The notes beneath the pieces were generated by a model. That model saw only the letters and a list, made by a program, of their open reading frames with translations. It had not been told where the DNA came from and searched no databases. Shown here one piece after another: positions 8,132-15,142 of a stretch of 32,116 nucleotides of DNA; the first letter of the stretch is position 1, and every line of letters begins with the position of its first letter. The position numbers and the translations under genes are program-made. The DNA comes from a virus, in the IMG/VR virus record IMGVR_UViG_3300030430_002164, positions 1 through 32,116 of that record. One strand, written 5' to 3'.

Positions 8132-10007
8132 ATGGGTTATGCCAGATGGCTACCCAGACTTAACACACGCAAAAGAAGTAGCGATAGATTTAGAAACACG
8201 TGATCCTAACTTACTATCACACGGTAGTGGTTGGGCTAGAGGTGACGGTGAGGTTATAGGTGTAGCAGTATCAGCAGGATCTGACTCATGGTACTTTCCT
8301 ATACGACACTTCAATGGTGGTAACCTAGACCCTAAACAAACTCTGGCTTGGGTAAAAGATTTATGTAGTGTTGACCGTGATTACATTATGCACAATGCTC
8401 TGTATGATGCTGGATGGTTGTGGCGAGAGGGTATAGAAGTAAAGGGCAGGATTATTGATACGATGATTGTAGGTGCGTTACTTGATGAAAACAGATTTAG
8501 TTATGCCCTCAACGCTCTTGGCAGAGATTACTTGAGTGAACGTAAGAACGAGGCTGAATTAAATGAAGCCGCTCAGTCGTTTGGAGTCAACGCAAAAAGC
8601 GAGATGTGGAAACTTCCTGCTCACTTTGTAGGTGCTTATGCAGAACAAGATGCAAGTTTAACTTTGAGGTTATGGAAACGATTCCAAAGTGAAATGCAAA
8701 AAGAAGACATACAAGATATATTTGATTTAGAAACAAATGTATTAAGAGTTGTATTAGCTATGCGGAAGCAAGGTGTAAGAGTAGATTTAGAAAAAGCTGA
8801 ACACCTTAAAGTCCAGTTAGAAAAACAAGAGAAAGAAGTGTTACACTCTGTAGGTGGCAGTGACATTGACATCTGGGCGGCTCAGTCCATTGCGAAAGCG
8901 TTTGATAAAGTCGGACTACGTTACCCTCGTACACAGAAGATTGATGCTCCAAGTTTCACCAAAAACTTTCTAGCTAACCATGAACATGAATTACCTCGTG
9001 CAGTTGTAAGAGCTAGGGAACTTAATAAAGCTAGAACAACCTTTATTGATACTATACTTAAACATCAACACAATGGTCGTATCTTTGCTGAGGCACACCC
9101 ACTCCGTAGTGATGGTGGTGGCACAGTCACTGGTAGATTTAGTTACACTAATCCTAACTTACAACAAGTTCCAGCTCGTAATGCTGAGATTGGTCCTATG
9201 ATACGCAGTTTATTTTTACCTGAAGAAGATAGCTTGTGGGGAGCATTTGATTATAGTAGCCAAGAGCCACGACTCGTTGTTCACTATGCTGGATTGATGA
9301 ACTTTACGGGAGCACAAAAGTTTGTTGCTGAGTACCAAAAAGATAGACTTACTGACTTCCATCAGCTCGCGGCAGATATTGTAGGAGTACCACGAAAGCA
9401 AGCGAAAGATATAAACTTGGGTCTGTTCTACGGTATGGGCAAGAATAAATTAGCAGAGCAGTTAGGTTTAGAGTATGAAGATGCACAAGAACTGTTCGCT
9501 CAATACCATGCTAAAGTTCCTTTCGTGCAAGAGTTAGCAACATTTGCTATGAATAAAGCAAGTAAGAAAGGTGTAATAAGAACATTACTTGGTCGTAAGT
9601 GTAGGTTTGATAAGTGGGAGCCAAACATGTATGGAACATTTAAGCCTATGTCTTATGAAGATGCGTATGCAGAACATGGTCCAGCGATTAAAAGATGCTT
9701 TACTTATAAAGCACTCAACAAACTAATACAAGGATCAGCGGCTGATCAAACAAAACAAGCGATGGTAGCCCTACACAAAGAGGGTATTATACCAATGATA
9801 CAAGTACATGATGAGTTAGATATTAGTGTAGGGAGTGAAAAAGAATGCGAAGTAATCACAGAAATAATGCAGGACTGCGTGTCCTTGGAAGTACCGAGCG
9901 TGGTAGACGCGGAACTTGGTCCAAGTTGGGGACAAGCAAAACAAACACTGAGCGACAAACCGTGGACAAGGGGGATAAAAAGTGGACACAGCGAGCAACC
10001 AAATTAA
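8100..10007 (+). CDS. polA: Family A DNA polymerase with 3'-5' exonuclease (Leu762 type)
   Basis: A 635-residue replicative polymerase. Exonuclease motifs are AIDLET (Asp30, Glu32), MHNALYDAGWL and YAEQDASLTLRLW. Polymerase motif A is FDYSSQEPR (Asp384), motif B RKQAKDINLGLFYG (Arg432, Lys436, Leu440, Tyr444) and motif C VHDE (570-572). There is no 5'-nuclease domain. Leu440 sits where E. coli Pol I has Phe762. Marine phage polymerases vary here (Phe, Tyr or Leu), and Leu is the form linked in virioplankton surveys with slower or temperate replication. The ATG overlaps the upstream zinc-ribbon gene, and the 3' end overlaps the HD gene by 26 bases. Confidence 0.96.
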   Translation: MQFPLFTPPTEWVMPDGYPDLTHAKEVAIDLETRDPNLLSHGSGWARGDGEVIGVAVSAGSDSWYFPIRHFNGGNLDPKQTLAWVKDLCSVDRDYIMHNALYDAGWLWREGIEVKGRIIDTMIVGALLDENRFSYALNALGRDYLSERKNEAELNEAAQSFGVNAKSEMWKLPAHFVGAYAEQDASLTLRLWKRFQSEMQKEDIQDIFDLETNVLRVVLAMRKQGVRVDLEKAEHLKVQLEKQEKEVLHSVGGSDIDIWAAQSIAKAFDKVGLRYPRTQKIDAPSFTKNFLANHEHELPRAVVRARELNKARTTFIDTILKHQHNGRIFAEAHPLRSDGGGTVTGRFSYTNPNLQQVPARNAEIGPMIRSLFLPEEDSLWGAFDYSSQEPRLVVHYAGLMNFTGAQKFVAEYQKDRLTDFHQLAADIVGVPRKQAKDINLGLFYGMGKNKLAEQLGLEYEDAQELFAQYHAKVPFVQELATFAMNKASKKGVIRTLLGRKCRFDKWEPNMYGTFKPMSYEDAYAEHGPAIKRCFTYKALNKLIQGSAADQTKQAMVALHKEGIIPMIQVHDELDISVGSEKECEVITEIMQDCVSLEVPSVVDAELGPSWGQAKQTLSDKPWTRGIKSGHSEQPN

Positions 10008-10503
10008 CTACGAAAAGTTAGAAACTATATATGACGCACAATTTATTAATAGATATCACACTGTACCACTTGGCGGATTGAGACAAACAGTGGGTGCTCA
10101 TTCATACGCAGTTGTAGTTTTACTTGACCAGTTGTGGGATAATTGTTCTAAGAATTTATTACTATCAGCCCTTTACCATGATGTGCCAGAAATAGTTCTT
10201 GGTGATATTCCTGCGACTGCAAAGTGGTCATATCCTGATGTACAAAAAGTATTTAAAAAAGCAGAACAAAAAGTTATGAAAGATCTTGATATAGATTTTG
10301 TTCTTACAGACCGTGAACTCAATAGGTTAAAGATGGCAGATATGTTGGAGTTAGTCATGTATTGCCACAAACTAAACGATAGTAACCCTCGCATGAAACT
10401 TATTATGCAGACTGGTGTGAATTACCTTATGGACAATTACTCTCAGCTTCCTGATTTTAATCCAGTAAAACAAGTACTTAGAAAATTAAATTTAGTCTTA
10501 TGA
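9982..10503 (+). CDS. HD-domain hydrolase, YfbR-like 5'-deoxynucleotidase
   Basis: A 173-residue HD protein with His40 (VGAHSYAV), His66-Asp67 and Glu70 in LYHDVPE, and Asp75 in LGDIP, the metal-binding pattern of YfbR-like 5'-deoxynucleotidases. These dephosphorylate deoxynucleoside monophosphates. In a phage with altered thymine metabolism, the enzyme could adjust the dUMP/dTMP pool, which is an inference. It overlaps the polymerase gene and ends just before a clear promoter region. Confidence 0.85.
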   Translation: MDTASNQINYEKLETIYDAQFINRYHTVPLGGLRQTVGAHSYAVVVLLDQLWDNCSKNLLLSALYHDVPEIVLGDIPATAKWSYPDVQKVFKKAEQKVMKDLDIDFVLTDRELNRLKMADMLELVMYCHKLNDSNPRMKLIMQTGVNYLMDNYSQLPDFNPVKQVLRKLNLVL

Positions 10504-10509
10504 CTACAT

Positions 10510-10540
10510 AGGGGTTTACACTGACCATCTATTGTATAAT
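10510..10540 (+). promoter_or_regulatory. Promoter, AGGGGTTTACA type
   Basis: AGGGGTTTACA (10510-10520) contains a -35-like TTTACA, and TATAAT is at 10535-10540. The spacer is 14 bases, short for sigma-70. The same AGGGGTTTACA block is found at 17823 and 19625. A strong AAAAGGAGG ribosome site and the gene at 10569 follow. Confidence 0.65.
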
Positions 10541-10568
10541 ACTATTATTATAACAAAAGGAGGTTATA

Positions 10569-10760
10569 ATGTACAAAATACAATTAAAAGATGAAAGTAT
10601 GAGTGCTTACACGCCACACTTTGCTGACAGAACATTCAAGTCACCTAGTGATGCTAACAGTTTTTTATACAGTGAGTACTTAGATGATTCCTTTCATCGC
10701 AAAGTCAAGCTTGACTTGGTTGACTTTATCAATTTATTTAACATAGTTAAGGTCAAGTAA
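10569..10760 (+). CDS. Hypothetical protein, 63 aa
   Basis: Preceded by AAAAGGAGG and by a promoter at 10510-10540. The protein begins MYKIQLKDESMSAYTPHFADRT and has a DANSFLYSEYLDD helix followed by a beta-like end (VDFINLFNIVKVK). No recognised family. First gene of a run of small genes extending to 12620. Confidence 0.7.
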   Translation: MYKIQLKDESMSAYTPHFADRTFKSPSDANSFLYSEYLDDSFHRKVKLDLVDFINLFNIVKVK

Positions 10761-10761
10761 T

Positions 10762-10989
10762 ATGTCAGGTGTTGAACAGTATGAAGACTACTTACGCAGT
10801 CACATTGTAAAATATAGTGTGACTGAGTTTTTGGGTAGAGGTAAGTATAAAAAGACTTACTTTAATTTAAATGAAGGCTACAAAGCTCAGCAGTATGCTG
10901 ACATGCTCAGGGAACAAGGTGCTCGTGTTATGCTTTACGGTGTATCACAGCCACCTGACCGTGCCGTACCAATATCGGTGACGCTATGA
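10762..10989 (+). CDS. Hypothetical protein, 75 aa
   Basis: The ATG lies one base after the previous stop. The sequence MSGVEQYEDYLRSHIVKYSV continues to AQQYADMLREQGARVMLYGV, suggesting a small alpha/beta protein. Its TGA overlaps the ATG of the next gene, so this is translationally coupled. No family recognised. Confidence 0.7.
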   Translation: MSGVEQYEDYLRSHIVKYSVTEFLGRGKYKKTYFNLNEGYKAQQYADMLREQGARVMLYGVSQPPDRAVPISVTL

Positions 10990-11156
10990 AGATTACTGTT
11001 AAAGAACTAATAGAAGCGGCAGAAGCAATAAAATCTGATACTTCTTGGGTTAACGATAGTCATACTCAAGCAGAACATCGTGGTATTTGTGAAGGTCTAA
11101 ATTGTCTCGTTGGACATTTTAAATTAATGGAAAAACTTAAAAAGGGGCAAAAATGA
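10986..11156 (+). CDS. Small protein, 56 aa
   Basis: The ATG at 10986 overlaps the preceding TGA (ATGA junction), and its own TGA overlaps the next ATG at 11153. It encodes MKITVKELIEAAEAIKSDTS followed by a helix with Cys/His residues (HRGICEGLNCLVGHFKLMEK). Four-base overlaps on both sides argue for a real gene. Function unknown. Confidence 0.65.
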   Translation: MKITVKELIEAAEAIKSDTSWVNDSHTQAEHRGICEGLNCLVGHFKLMEKLKKGQK

Positions 11157-11656
11157 ATATATTTATGTTAGATAGTAATATGGACAAATGTGTTCAGTAC
11201 CATTGTGATAAACATATTGTCAAAATGCCATTGGAAACTACGCAGATGGTGTGTACTATATCACATAAGGTAGCACCAATATCAGGACTTACTCCACCTT
11301 ACTTGCCAGTTCATGCCAAGCATCCTTGCACTCTGTGGGGTGGTTTGAACAAACGTAACTTCACTTGGCTCTGGTGGTTTGGAGTGGCTTTATGTGCAGA
11401 GTATGAGTATAGGTATGGTCGCAAACATGCTTGTGTAGACGTGTTGTATGATATTGCTTGTCAATGTTGGAATGATTTACCTCCAGGAGAGATGACAGAG
11501 CAACCACAAGCTATGCCTGATGAGTACAAAGACCCTGATGTTATTCAGGCTTATCGTAAATATTATTATTATGAAAAAAGTCGTTTCGCTAAATGGACAA
11601 AGCGACCACGACCATTCTTTATGGAGGAGGGATATTATGGAAAGATTGAAGCCTAA
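11153..11656 (+). CDS. Conserved phage protein with CDKHIVKM signature, 167 aa
   Basis: The N-terminus MNIFMLDSNMDKCVQYHCDKHIVKMPLETTQMV, then HPCTLWGGLNKRNFTWLWW, LCAEYEYRYGRKHAC and MPDEYKDPDVIQAYRKYY, is a pattern I recognise from many cyanophages and other marine phages, where it is annotated as hypothetical. Length is typical. Conserved His, Lys, Cys and Glu residues suggest an enzyme, but no activity is known to me. It overlaps both neighbours. Confidence 0.8.
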   Translation: MNIFMLDSNMDKCVQYHCDKHIVKMPLETTQMVCTISHKVAPISGLTPPYLPVHAKHPCTLWGGLNKRNFTWLWWFGVALCAEYEYRYGRKHACVDVLYDIACQCWNDLPPGEMTEQPQAMPDEYKDPDVIQAYRKYYYYEKSRFAKWTKRPRPFFMEEGYYGKIEA

Positions 11657-11888
11657 CTTTGAAATATATGATTTCAAAGGTTGCTTTCTTGTGCGTTATT
11701 TTAGACCACAAGAAACTGGACCACGCAGACATGTTGCTAACAGCATGGAAGATGCACTCAAGTTCATACAGTCGTTTTATGTAAAAGATAGAGAACAACG
11801 CACTTTTGATTTTAAGCAAGGTGATGCTAGTAAACCTAGACACCCTTATGATCGTAGTGATGAGTATTGGGAGGAGCAAGATGTTTAA
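11637..11888 (+). CDS. Hypothetical protein, 83 aa
   Basis: ATG 11637 follows GGAGGAGGG and lies inside the last 20 bases of the previous gene. The protein begins MERLKPNFEIYDFKGCFLVRYF and ends in an Asp/Glu/Tyr-rich tail (YDRSDEYWEEQDV). The NSMEDALKFIQSFY segment looks like a helix. No known domain. Confidence 0.65.
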   Translation: MERLKPNFEIYDFKGCFLVRYFRPQETGPRRHVANSMEDALKFIQSFYVKDREQRTFDFKQGDASKPRHPYDRSDEYWEEQDV

Positions 11889-12105
11889 AGCAATAGGATT
11901 AATTTGTTCTGCTTGGATAGTTAACGGTGAGCCTAAACAAGCATGTTACACTCATAAATTTAGATGGGAGTTTGAAACTAAAAAAGAATGCCAAATTAGA
12001 TTTTTTCATTATAGAACTAGGGAAAAACCAGTCTGGCAAAATATTGTTTTAGGTGAATGTTTTAAAGAAGAAAGGAAAGAAAATGCAATATCAAACAATA
12101 AATGA
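11881..12105 (+). CDS. Small, possibly exported Cys-containing protein, 74 aa
   Basis: The ATG overlaps the previous stop by 8 bases. The hydrophobic start MFKAIGLICSAWIV is followed by NGEPKQACYTHKFRWEFETKKECQIRFF and a Cys near the end. The layout is like a short signal or lipoprotein-like segment plus a small Cys-paired domain. The export prediction is weak because the hydrophobic segment is short. No family recognised. Confidence 0.55.
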   Translation: MFKAIGLICSAWIVNGEPKQACYTHKFRWEFETKKECQIRFFHYRTREKPVWQNIVLGECFKEERKENAISNNK

Positions 12106-12280
12106 ATTACCAGAAGATGTACAAAGCGAAGTCAGGCTTGAGTTAAGGAAACAATCATTACTCGGTAAAAACGCTTTCCCTTATCAATACATTGGGAGTG
12201 GTTGGCTATCTCGCAAAAAAGATGGCACAATATTATTTAGACCTCATGGGTTTAGGAAAGCAGAGGTAAGACGTGACTAA
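12083..12280 (+). CDS. Hypothetical protein, 65 aa
   Basis: ATG 12083 follows GAAAGGAAAG within the end of the previous gene. The protein begins MQYQTINELPEDVQSEVRLE and ends in a basic stretch FRPHGFRKAEVRRD. Its stop overlaps the GTG start of the regulator at 12273. No domain recognised. Confidence 0.65.
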   Translation: MQYQTINELPEDVQSEVRLELRKQSLLGKNAFPYQYIGSGWLSRKKDGTILFRPHGFRKAEVRRD

Positions 12281-12620
12281 ACTAACACCTGATGTTGAGG
12301 ACAGCATACGGACTTGTTTGACACACTTGAACCAACCGAGTATGAGATGGACAAATAAAAAATTGGCAAAGTTCTTCAATGTGTCTGAAGTAACGATGCG
12401 TAGATGGATTGATAAACTACAACTCGCACGATTTGTGGTGGATGGACGTAATAAAATGTCACCCTTCTACAACAAAGATCGTAACAGTCTTATCTATGAG
12501 GATTACTGGACTCACCAAAGAAGTCTAGCTGATATTGGTAAGATATATGGTATGTCACGTCAACGTGTCCATCAAATAGTAAAGAAAGCAGAGAAGCATA
12601 GATTAAAAGGATTACTATAA
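12273..12620 (+). CDS. Two-HTH DNA-binding regulator, sigma region 4-like C-terminus
   Basis: A 115-residue basic protein with a GTG start overlapping the previous gene by 8 bases. Residues 28-50 (NKKLAKFFNVSEVTMRRWIDKL) form one helix-turn-helix. Residues 84-105 (SLADIGKIYGMSRQRVHQIVKK) form a second that closely resembles sigma-70 region 4, with the IG...GMSRQRVHQI core that contacts -35 elements. There is no region 2, so it is not a full sigma factor. It may steer host RNA polymerase to the repeated A+T-rich leaders seen downstream, or act as a repressor. The role is inferred. Confidence 0.78.
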   Translation: MTKLTPDVEDSIRTCLTHLNQPSMRWTNKKLAKFFNVSEVTMRRWIDKLQLARFVVDGRNKMSPFYNKDRNSLIYEDYWTHQRSLADIGKIYGMSRQRVHQIVKKAEKHRLKGLL

Positions 12621-12641
12621 TATTGTAATCAACTATCTATT

Positions 12642-12660
12642 TGGTACTATTTATTATAAG
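12642..12660 (+). promoter_or_regulatory. Promoter-like leader (TGGTACTAT...TTATAA)
   Basis: TGGTACTAT is followed by TTATAA at 12654-12659. A related TTGGTACTCT block occurs at 17847. It sits between the regulator stop and the AAAGGA ribosome site of the gene at 12687. Confidence 0.45.
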
Positions 12661-12686
12661 TAATTTATTCACAGAAAGGAAAACTT

Positions 12687-12959
12687 ATGGAAGCAAAACA
12701 AAAGTCGCCACGACATGCAGATAACATGGTCAGGCAACATTTACCTGAAAAGTTATTTACAAAGGGTCATGGTCCAATGGCTCTCGCCCATGAGTGTATG
12801 GAGTTAAGTACAAAAATCCAGCACTTATCTGAGGACTACATGTTTGTCACAGTGTTTATGGAATATGTTAAATTAAAAGATCCAGCACTCTACAAGCAAG
12901 GTAAGTTGACAGCAGAGAGTGTAATTAATAATAGCAACAAGGAGGAAACCAGTGATTGA
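12687..12959 (+). CDS. Hypothetical protein, 90 aa
   Basis: Preceded by AGAAAGGAAAAC and a promoter-like leader. The protein starts MEAKQKSPRHADNMVRQHLP and contains helical segments (HECMELSTKIQHLSEDYMFV, FMEYVKLKD). The C-terminus is low in complexity (NNSNKEETSD), and its coding sequence there supplies a strong AAGGAGG that could serve the short frame at 12952. No family recognised. Confidence 0.7.
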   Translation: MEAKQKSPRHADNMVRQHLPEKLFTKGHGPMALAHECMELSTKIQHLSEDYMFVTVFMEYVKLKDPALYKQGKLTAESVINNSNKEETSD

Positions 12960-13020
12960 TTATGTAATACATTTTGTTTTTGAGCAAACGCTCTACACTC
13001 TTTTTACACAGATTTTTTAA
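12952..13020 (+). CDS. Possible 22-aa hydrophobic peptide (GTG start)
   Basis: GTG 12952 follows AAGGAGG at a good distance and overlaps the previous stop. It encodes MIDYVIHFVFEQTLYTLFTQ plus two residues, rich in Phe, Val, Tyr and Leu. It could be a tiny membrane peptide or a leader peptide for the hairpin-rich RNA that follows. The frame ends in TAA at 13018-13020. Evidence is limited to the ribosome site and composition. Confidence 0.35.
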   Translation: MIDYVIHFVFEQTLYTLFTQIF

Positions 13021-13134
13021 CAGTTACGAGGGTGGAGGCAACTCCTTTACATGGGGTCGGTGGCAAGTCCGACCTCTACAATGGTGTAGATGCACAAACT
13101 GTCTTCCCTCATTTATTAGTGAACGAGACAGTTT
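12982..13134 (+). ncRNA. Candidate structured RNA: chain of hairpins
   Basis: The 281-base gap between 12959 and 13241 holds no credible protein gene beyond the 22-codon frame. It contains five consecutive hairpins: GAGC-AAAC-GCTC (12982-12993); GGAG-GCAA-CTCC (13034-13045, a GNRA tetraloop); GGTCGG...CCGACC (13055-13074); TCTACA-ATGG-TGTAGA (13075-13090, directly abutting); and AAACTGTC...GACAGTTT (13096-13134), which extends to CACAAACTGTC with one bulged T. This density of perfect short stems with tetraloops is unlike the rest of the window. It does not match a tRNA, tmRNA or any riboswitch I know. It could be a phage regulatory RNA or a structured 5' region of the gene at 13241. Confidence 0.5.
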
Positions 13135-13240
13135 TGTGGAGCTGAGTTTTAATATGTTTTTCATGGTGATGGGATCGTCTCCTCTAAAAATGGTTGTCCC
13201 GAATCTACACAAACTTGCACTTTTATAGAAAGGAAAGTAA

Positions 13241-13447
13241 ATGGAAGAGTTAATTAATCATAAGGGCGAGCGTCAAAGAACAGACGGCATACCTAGAAGA
13301 ATAGTATCAACCCGAATATTATTACAATGGAATGATACACCTAAAGAAGAAATAAGCCTACACGAGATGCCTCATGAGGTGGCTGAAAGTTTTGACCGTT
13401 GGCTGTCAATGATTGAAGACGAAGAAAACAAAAAGGTCGGCTTATGA
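13241..13447 (+). CDS. Hypothetical protein, 68 aa
   Basis: ATG preceded by AGAAAGGAAAG. Acidic protein beginning MEELINHKGERQRTDGIPRR, with the segment SLHEMPHEVAESFDRWLSMI likely helical. It follows the hairpin-rich region and overlaps the 16-codon hydrophobic frame at 13444 by four bases. No family recognised. Confidence 0.65.
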   Translation: MEELINHKGERQRTDGIPRRIVSTRILLQWNDTPKEEISLHEMPHEVAESFDRWLSMIEDEENKKVGL

Positions 13448-13494
13448 TCTGTTGGGTGATTTTAATATTAATTGTCGTTTGGATATTTAGTTAG
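13444..13494 (+). CDS. 16-aa single-span membrane peptide
   Basis: ATG 13444 overlaps the previous TGA and encodes MICWVILILIVVWIFS, then TAG. Every residue but the last is hydrophobic or Cys, which is enough for one membrane helix. A similar 16-residue peptide is encoded at 19434. The four-base overlap with the upstream gene supports coupled translation. Regulatory membrane peptides this small are known in bacteria, so it may bind and modulate a larger membrane protein. No target can be named. Confidence 0.5.
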   Translation: MICWVILILIVVWIFS

Positions 13495-13507
13495 TACCTC
13501 TTACGGT

Positions 13508-13535
13508 ATCACTTGGTATAATTAATTATAGTAAA
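13508..13535 (+). promoter_or_regulatory. Promoter-like leader, ATCAC...TATAAT
   Basis: ATCAC at 13508-13512 and TATAAT at 13517-13522, in the leader GGTATCACTTGGTATAAT. It precedes a strong AGAAGGAGG site and the gene at 13554. Confidence 0.5.
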
Positions 13536-13553
13536 CAACAGAAGGAGGTCTAT

Positions 13554-13751
13554 ATGGCTAATGATACTATAAAAAAACCAGACAGTGAGTGGTTTACTTT
13601 TTTAACTGACTTACGTGATTCTGGTGCAATAAATATGATGGGAGCACCTCGCATCATGCACGAAGAGATGGGTGTACCATTACAAGAAGCTAGGGATATC
13701 TTTACAAGGTGGACCAAGCATTTAACGGAGCAACGCAATGCCACTGACTAA
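13554..13751 (+). CDS. Hypothetical protein, 65 aa
   Basis: Strong ribosome site (AGAAGGAGG) and promoter-like leader upstream. The sequence DSEWFTFLTDLRDSGAINMM, then GAPRIMHEEMGVPLQEARDI, resembles a small helical protein seen in marine phages, with an embedded helix-turn-helix-like segment (MHEEMGVPLQEARDIFTRW). DNA binding is possible but not shown. Overlaps the next gene by 14 bases. Confidence 0.7.
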   Translation: MANDTIKKPDSEWFTFLTDLRDSGAINMMGAPRIMHEEMGVPLQEARDIFTRWTKHLTEQRNATD

Positions 13752-13929
13752 AGAAGGTGGCAACTTCGTTGCTAAACAAAAGAGTCGCAACCTTGTGATG
13801 GTATCTAATGAGGAAACTATAAAGGATCTTAAATACATACAAGAAACTTTGTATAACAATCAAGGTATCCAGTTGAGTTTACAAAAGGTTGTTGACCATT
13901 TAATTCACCATTATTTAAAGGAGCGTTAA
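13738..13929 (+). CDS. Small protein, possibly ribbon-helix-helix regulator, 63 aa
   Basis: The C-terminal 45 residues (RNLVMVSNEETIKDLKYIQ, then SLQKVVDHLIHHYLKER) have the strand-helix-turn-helix order of CopG/Arc-type ribbon-helix-helix proteins, with an N-terminal basic segment (KEGGNFVAKQKSR). This would make it a small dimeric DNA-binding regulator. It overlaps both neighbours. The fold call is by pattern only. Confidence 0.6.
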   Translation: MPLTKEGGNFVAKQKSRNLVMVSNEETIKDLKYIQETLYNNQGIQLSLQKVVDHLIHHYLKER

Positions 13930-14117
13930 TGGAAAAAGAATATTGTTTTAAAATAGAGTTGGAGGGTGTCCAAGGACACCTTACCTACTCAGTGTTTGCA
14001 GAGTCAGAACAAGAAGCTAAAGATATGGTTAGTTTTTTCATACAGTCTCTGCCTTTTATAATAACTAAAATGTGGGAGTATCCAAATGGGAAAAGTCAAA
14101 CAACTCTGGCAGGATGA
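13929..14117 (+). CDS. Hypothetical protein, 62 aa
   Basis: The ATG shares its first base with the previous TAA (TAATG). The protein has a beta-hairpin-like N-terminus (EYCFKIELEGVQGHLTYSVF) followed by the helix SEQEAKDMVSFFIQSL. An N-terminal strand with an alternating pattern and a following helix is seen in many small phage proteins. No known domain. Confidence 0.65.
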   Translation: MEKEYCFKIELEGVQGHLTYSVFAESEQEAKDMVSFFIQSLPFIITKMWEYPNGKSQTTLAG

Positions 14118-14319
14118 GATTGATCAAGCCGTTGATGAATATCATGACGAAGTTAAATTATGGACAGAGCGTTATGGTATTAATTACTCAGACGACAGTA
14201 GAAAGGTAATGATCATCAAATCTCAAGAAAGAGCTAAAAAAAGACTGGTCAGCAAACTACACGCTAATGGATGTAGTGCTGATCACATTGAAGAAATAGT
14301 AAACTGTGAGTGTCGGTGA
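14086..14319 (+). CDS. Hypothetical helical protein, 77 aa
   Basis: Starts within the previous gene. Highly charged, helical sequence (MGKVKQLWQDEIDQAVDEYH, SRKVMIIKSQERAKKRLVSK) with a Cys-containing end (HANGCSADHIEEIVNCECR). Overlaps the next gene by 10 bases. Family unknown. Confidence 0.65.
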   Translation: MGKVKQLWQDEIDQAVDEYHDEVKLWTERYGINYSDDSRKVMIIKSQERAKKRLVSKLHANGCSADHIEEIVNCECR

Positions 14320-14897
14320 ACGAAGAGATAGATAACATACTCAGGGAGTTTGCTGAACTTCACAATTTAAAAAAGGAAGAGGTTAAGGTAGAGCCTCTTC
14401 CCTCAATGCGTATTGTACCTCTACCTCCCCTAAAATTTAGAGCCAAACATTTGATTGATGATGGCAAAAAAGATTCATTTACAAAAAACACTAAGAAAAA
14501 ATATAAGAAGAAAGCTACACCTTACATTCGCTCACGTCGTCTGCAAGGTCACAGTATGACTAAAAAACAAGCTGATGAGCGTAGTTTAGCCGATGGAGGA
14601 TGGCACTTGGATAATTTTACATGCCTTAAATTAACGGATGCACGACCAACTTGCCTGATGTGTGATTTACCACCACGAACGATTGGTGATTTAATTTTAG
14701 CGTTGTTCTCTCCTTTTTACAAATGTGAAGTCTGCTTTTCCATTCGCCCCTTCAAGATGGCGACTAAAAGTAATCCAAATGATATTTTCTTTCCTCCAGA
14801 GTCCAGTAAAAAAGTTAGACGGCATAGTGCTATGGGATTAGGTATGCTGAAGCAAAAGATAAAAAGGCTACAAGACGAAGACAAAAAATGGCTATAA
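14310..14897 (+). CDS. Basic protein with a Cys4 zinc-binding motif, 195 aa
   Basis: GTG start at 14310 (GTG 14316 is also possible); neither has a strong ribosome site, so initiation probably depends on coupling to the upstream gene. A lysine-rich region (KKDSFTKNTKKKYKKKATPY) is followed by TCLMCDLPP and KCEVC, about 26 residues apart, a likely zinc-binding pair. The C-terminal part is basic and helical. It could bind nucleic acid. No family recognised. Confidence 0.65.
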   Translation: MSVNEEIDNILREFAELHNLKKEEVKVEPLPSMRIVPLPPLKFRAKHLIDDGKKDSFTKNTKKKYKKKATPYIRSRRLQGHSMTKKQADERSLADGGWHLDNFTCLKLTDARPTCLMCDLPPRTIGDLILALFSPFYKCEVCFSIRPFKMATKSNPNDIFFPPESSKKVRRHSAMGLGMLKQKIKRLQDEDKKWL

Positions 14898-14905
14898 TTC
14901 CCTAA

Positions 14906-14940
14906 ATCACGTGTTACTATATTTATATGGTTAATTATAG
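14906..14940 (+). promoter_or_regulatory. Promoter-like leader, ATCAC...TTACTATA
   Basis: AAATCAC (ATCAC at 14906-14910) is followed by GTGTTACTATA and a second A+T box TTAATTATAG. TGTTACTATA also occurs in the leader near 17330. The AAAGGAG site and gene at 14954 follow. Confidence 0.45.
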
Positions 14941-14953
14941 AAAGGAGTCAACC

Positions 14954-15142
14954 ATGGATAACAAAAAGCAATGGGCTACTGGCGTCATTTATGATGAGGA
15001 CGGTAGCATTCGTGAAGTATTCCAACACGAAAATGAAAAAGACGTTAAGGATATGATGGCTTTTGTATTAGCACTCAGTGGTAAAAATCTACGGTCTGAG
15101 TACATTGGTCGCATCAATGGCAAGTATAAGGTGGCGTTATGA
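14954..15142 (+). CDS. Hypothetical protein, 62 aa
   Basis: ATG chosen at 14954 because it follows GAAAGGAGTCAACC at normal spacing; an in-frame upstream ATG at 14927 lies in the promoter. The sequence KQWATGVIYDEDGSIREVFQ forms a beta-hairpin-like start, followed by the helix NEKDVKDMMAFVLAL and a strand (GRINGKYKVAL), consistent with a small alpha/beta protein. The stop overlaps the next ATG. Confidence 0.65.
   Translation: MDNKKQWATGVIYDEDGSIREVFQHENEKDVKDMMAFVLALSGKNLRSEYIGRINGKYKVAL

Noticed and set aside
12974-13228. 84-codon open frame across the hairpin region
   Set aside because: It starts with TTG, has no ribosome site, and runs through five hairpins. Composition (Cys, Trp, Phe clusters) does not look like a phage protein. 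Structured RNA explains the region better.
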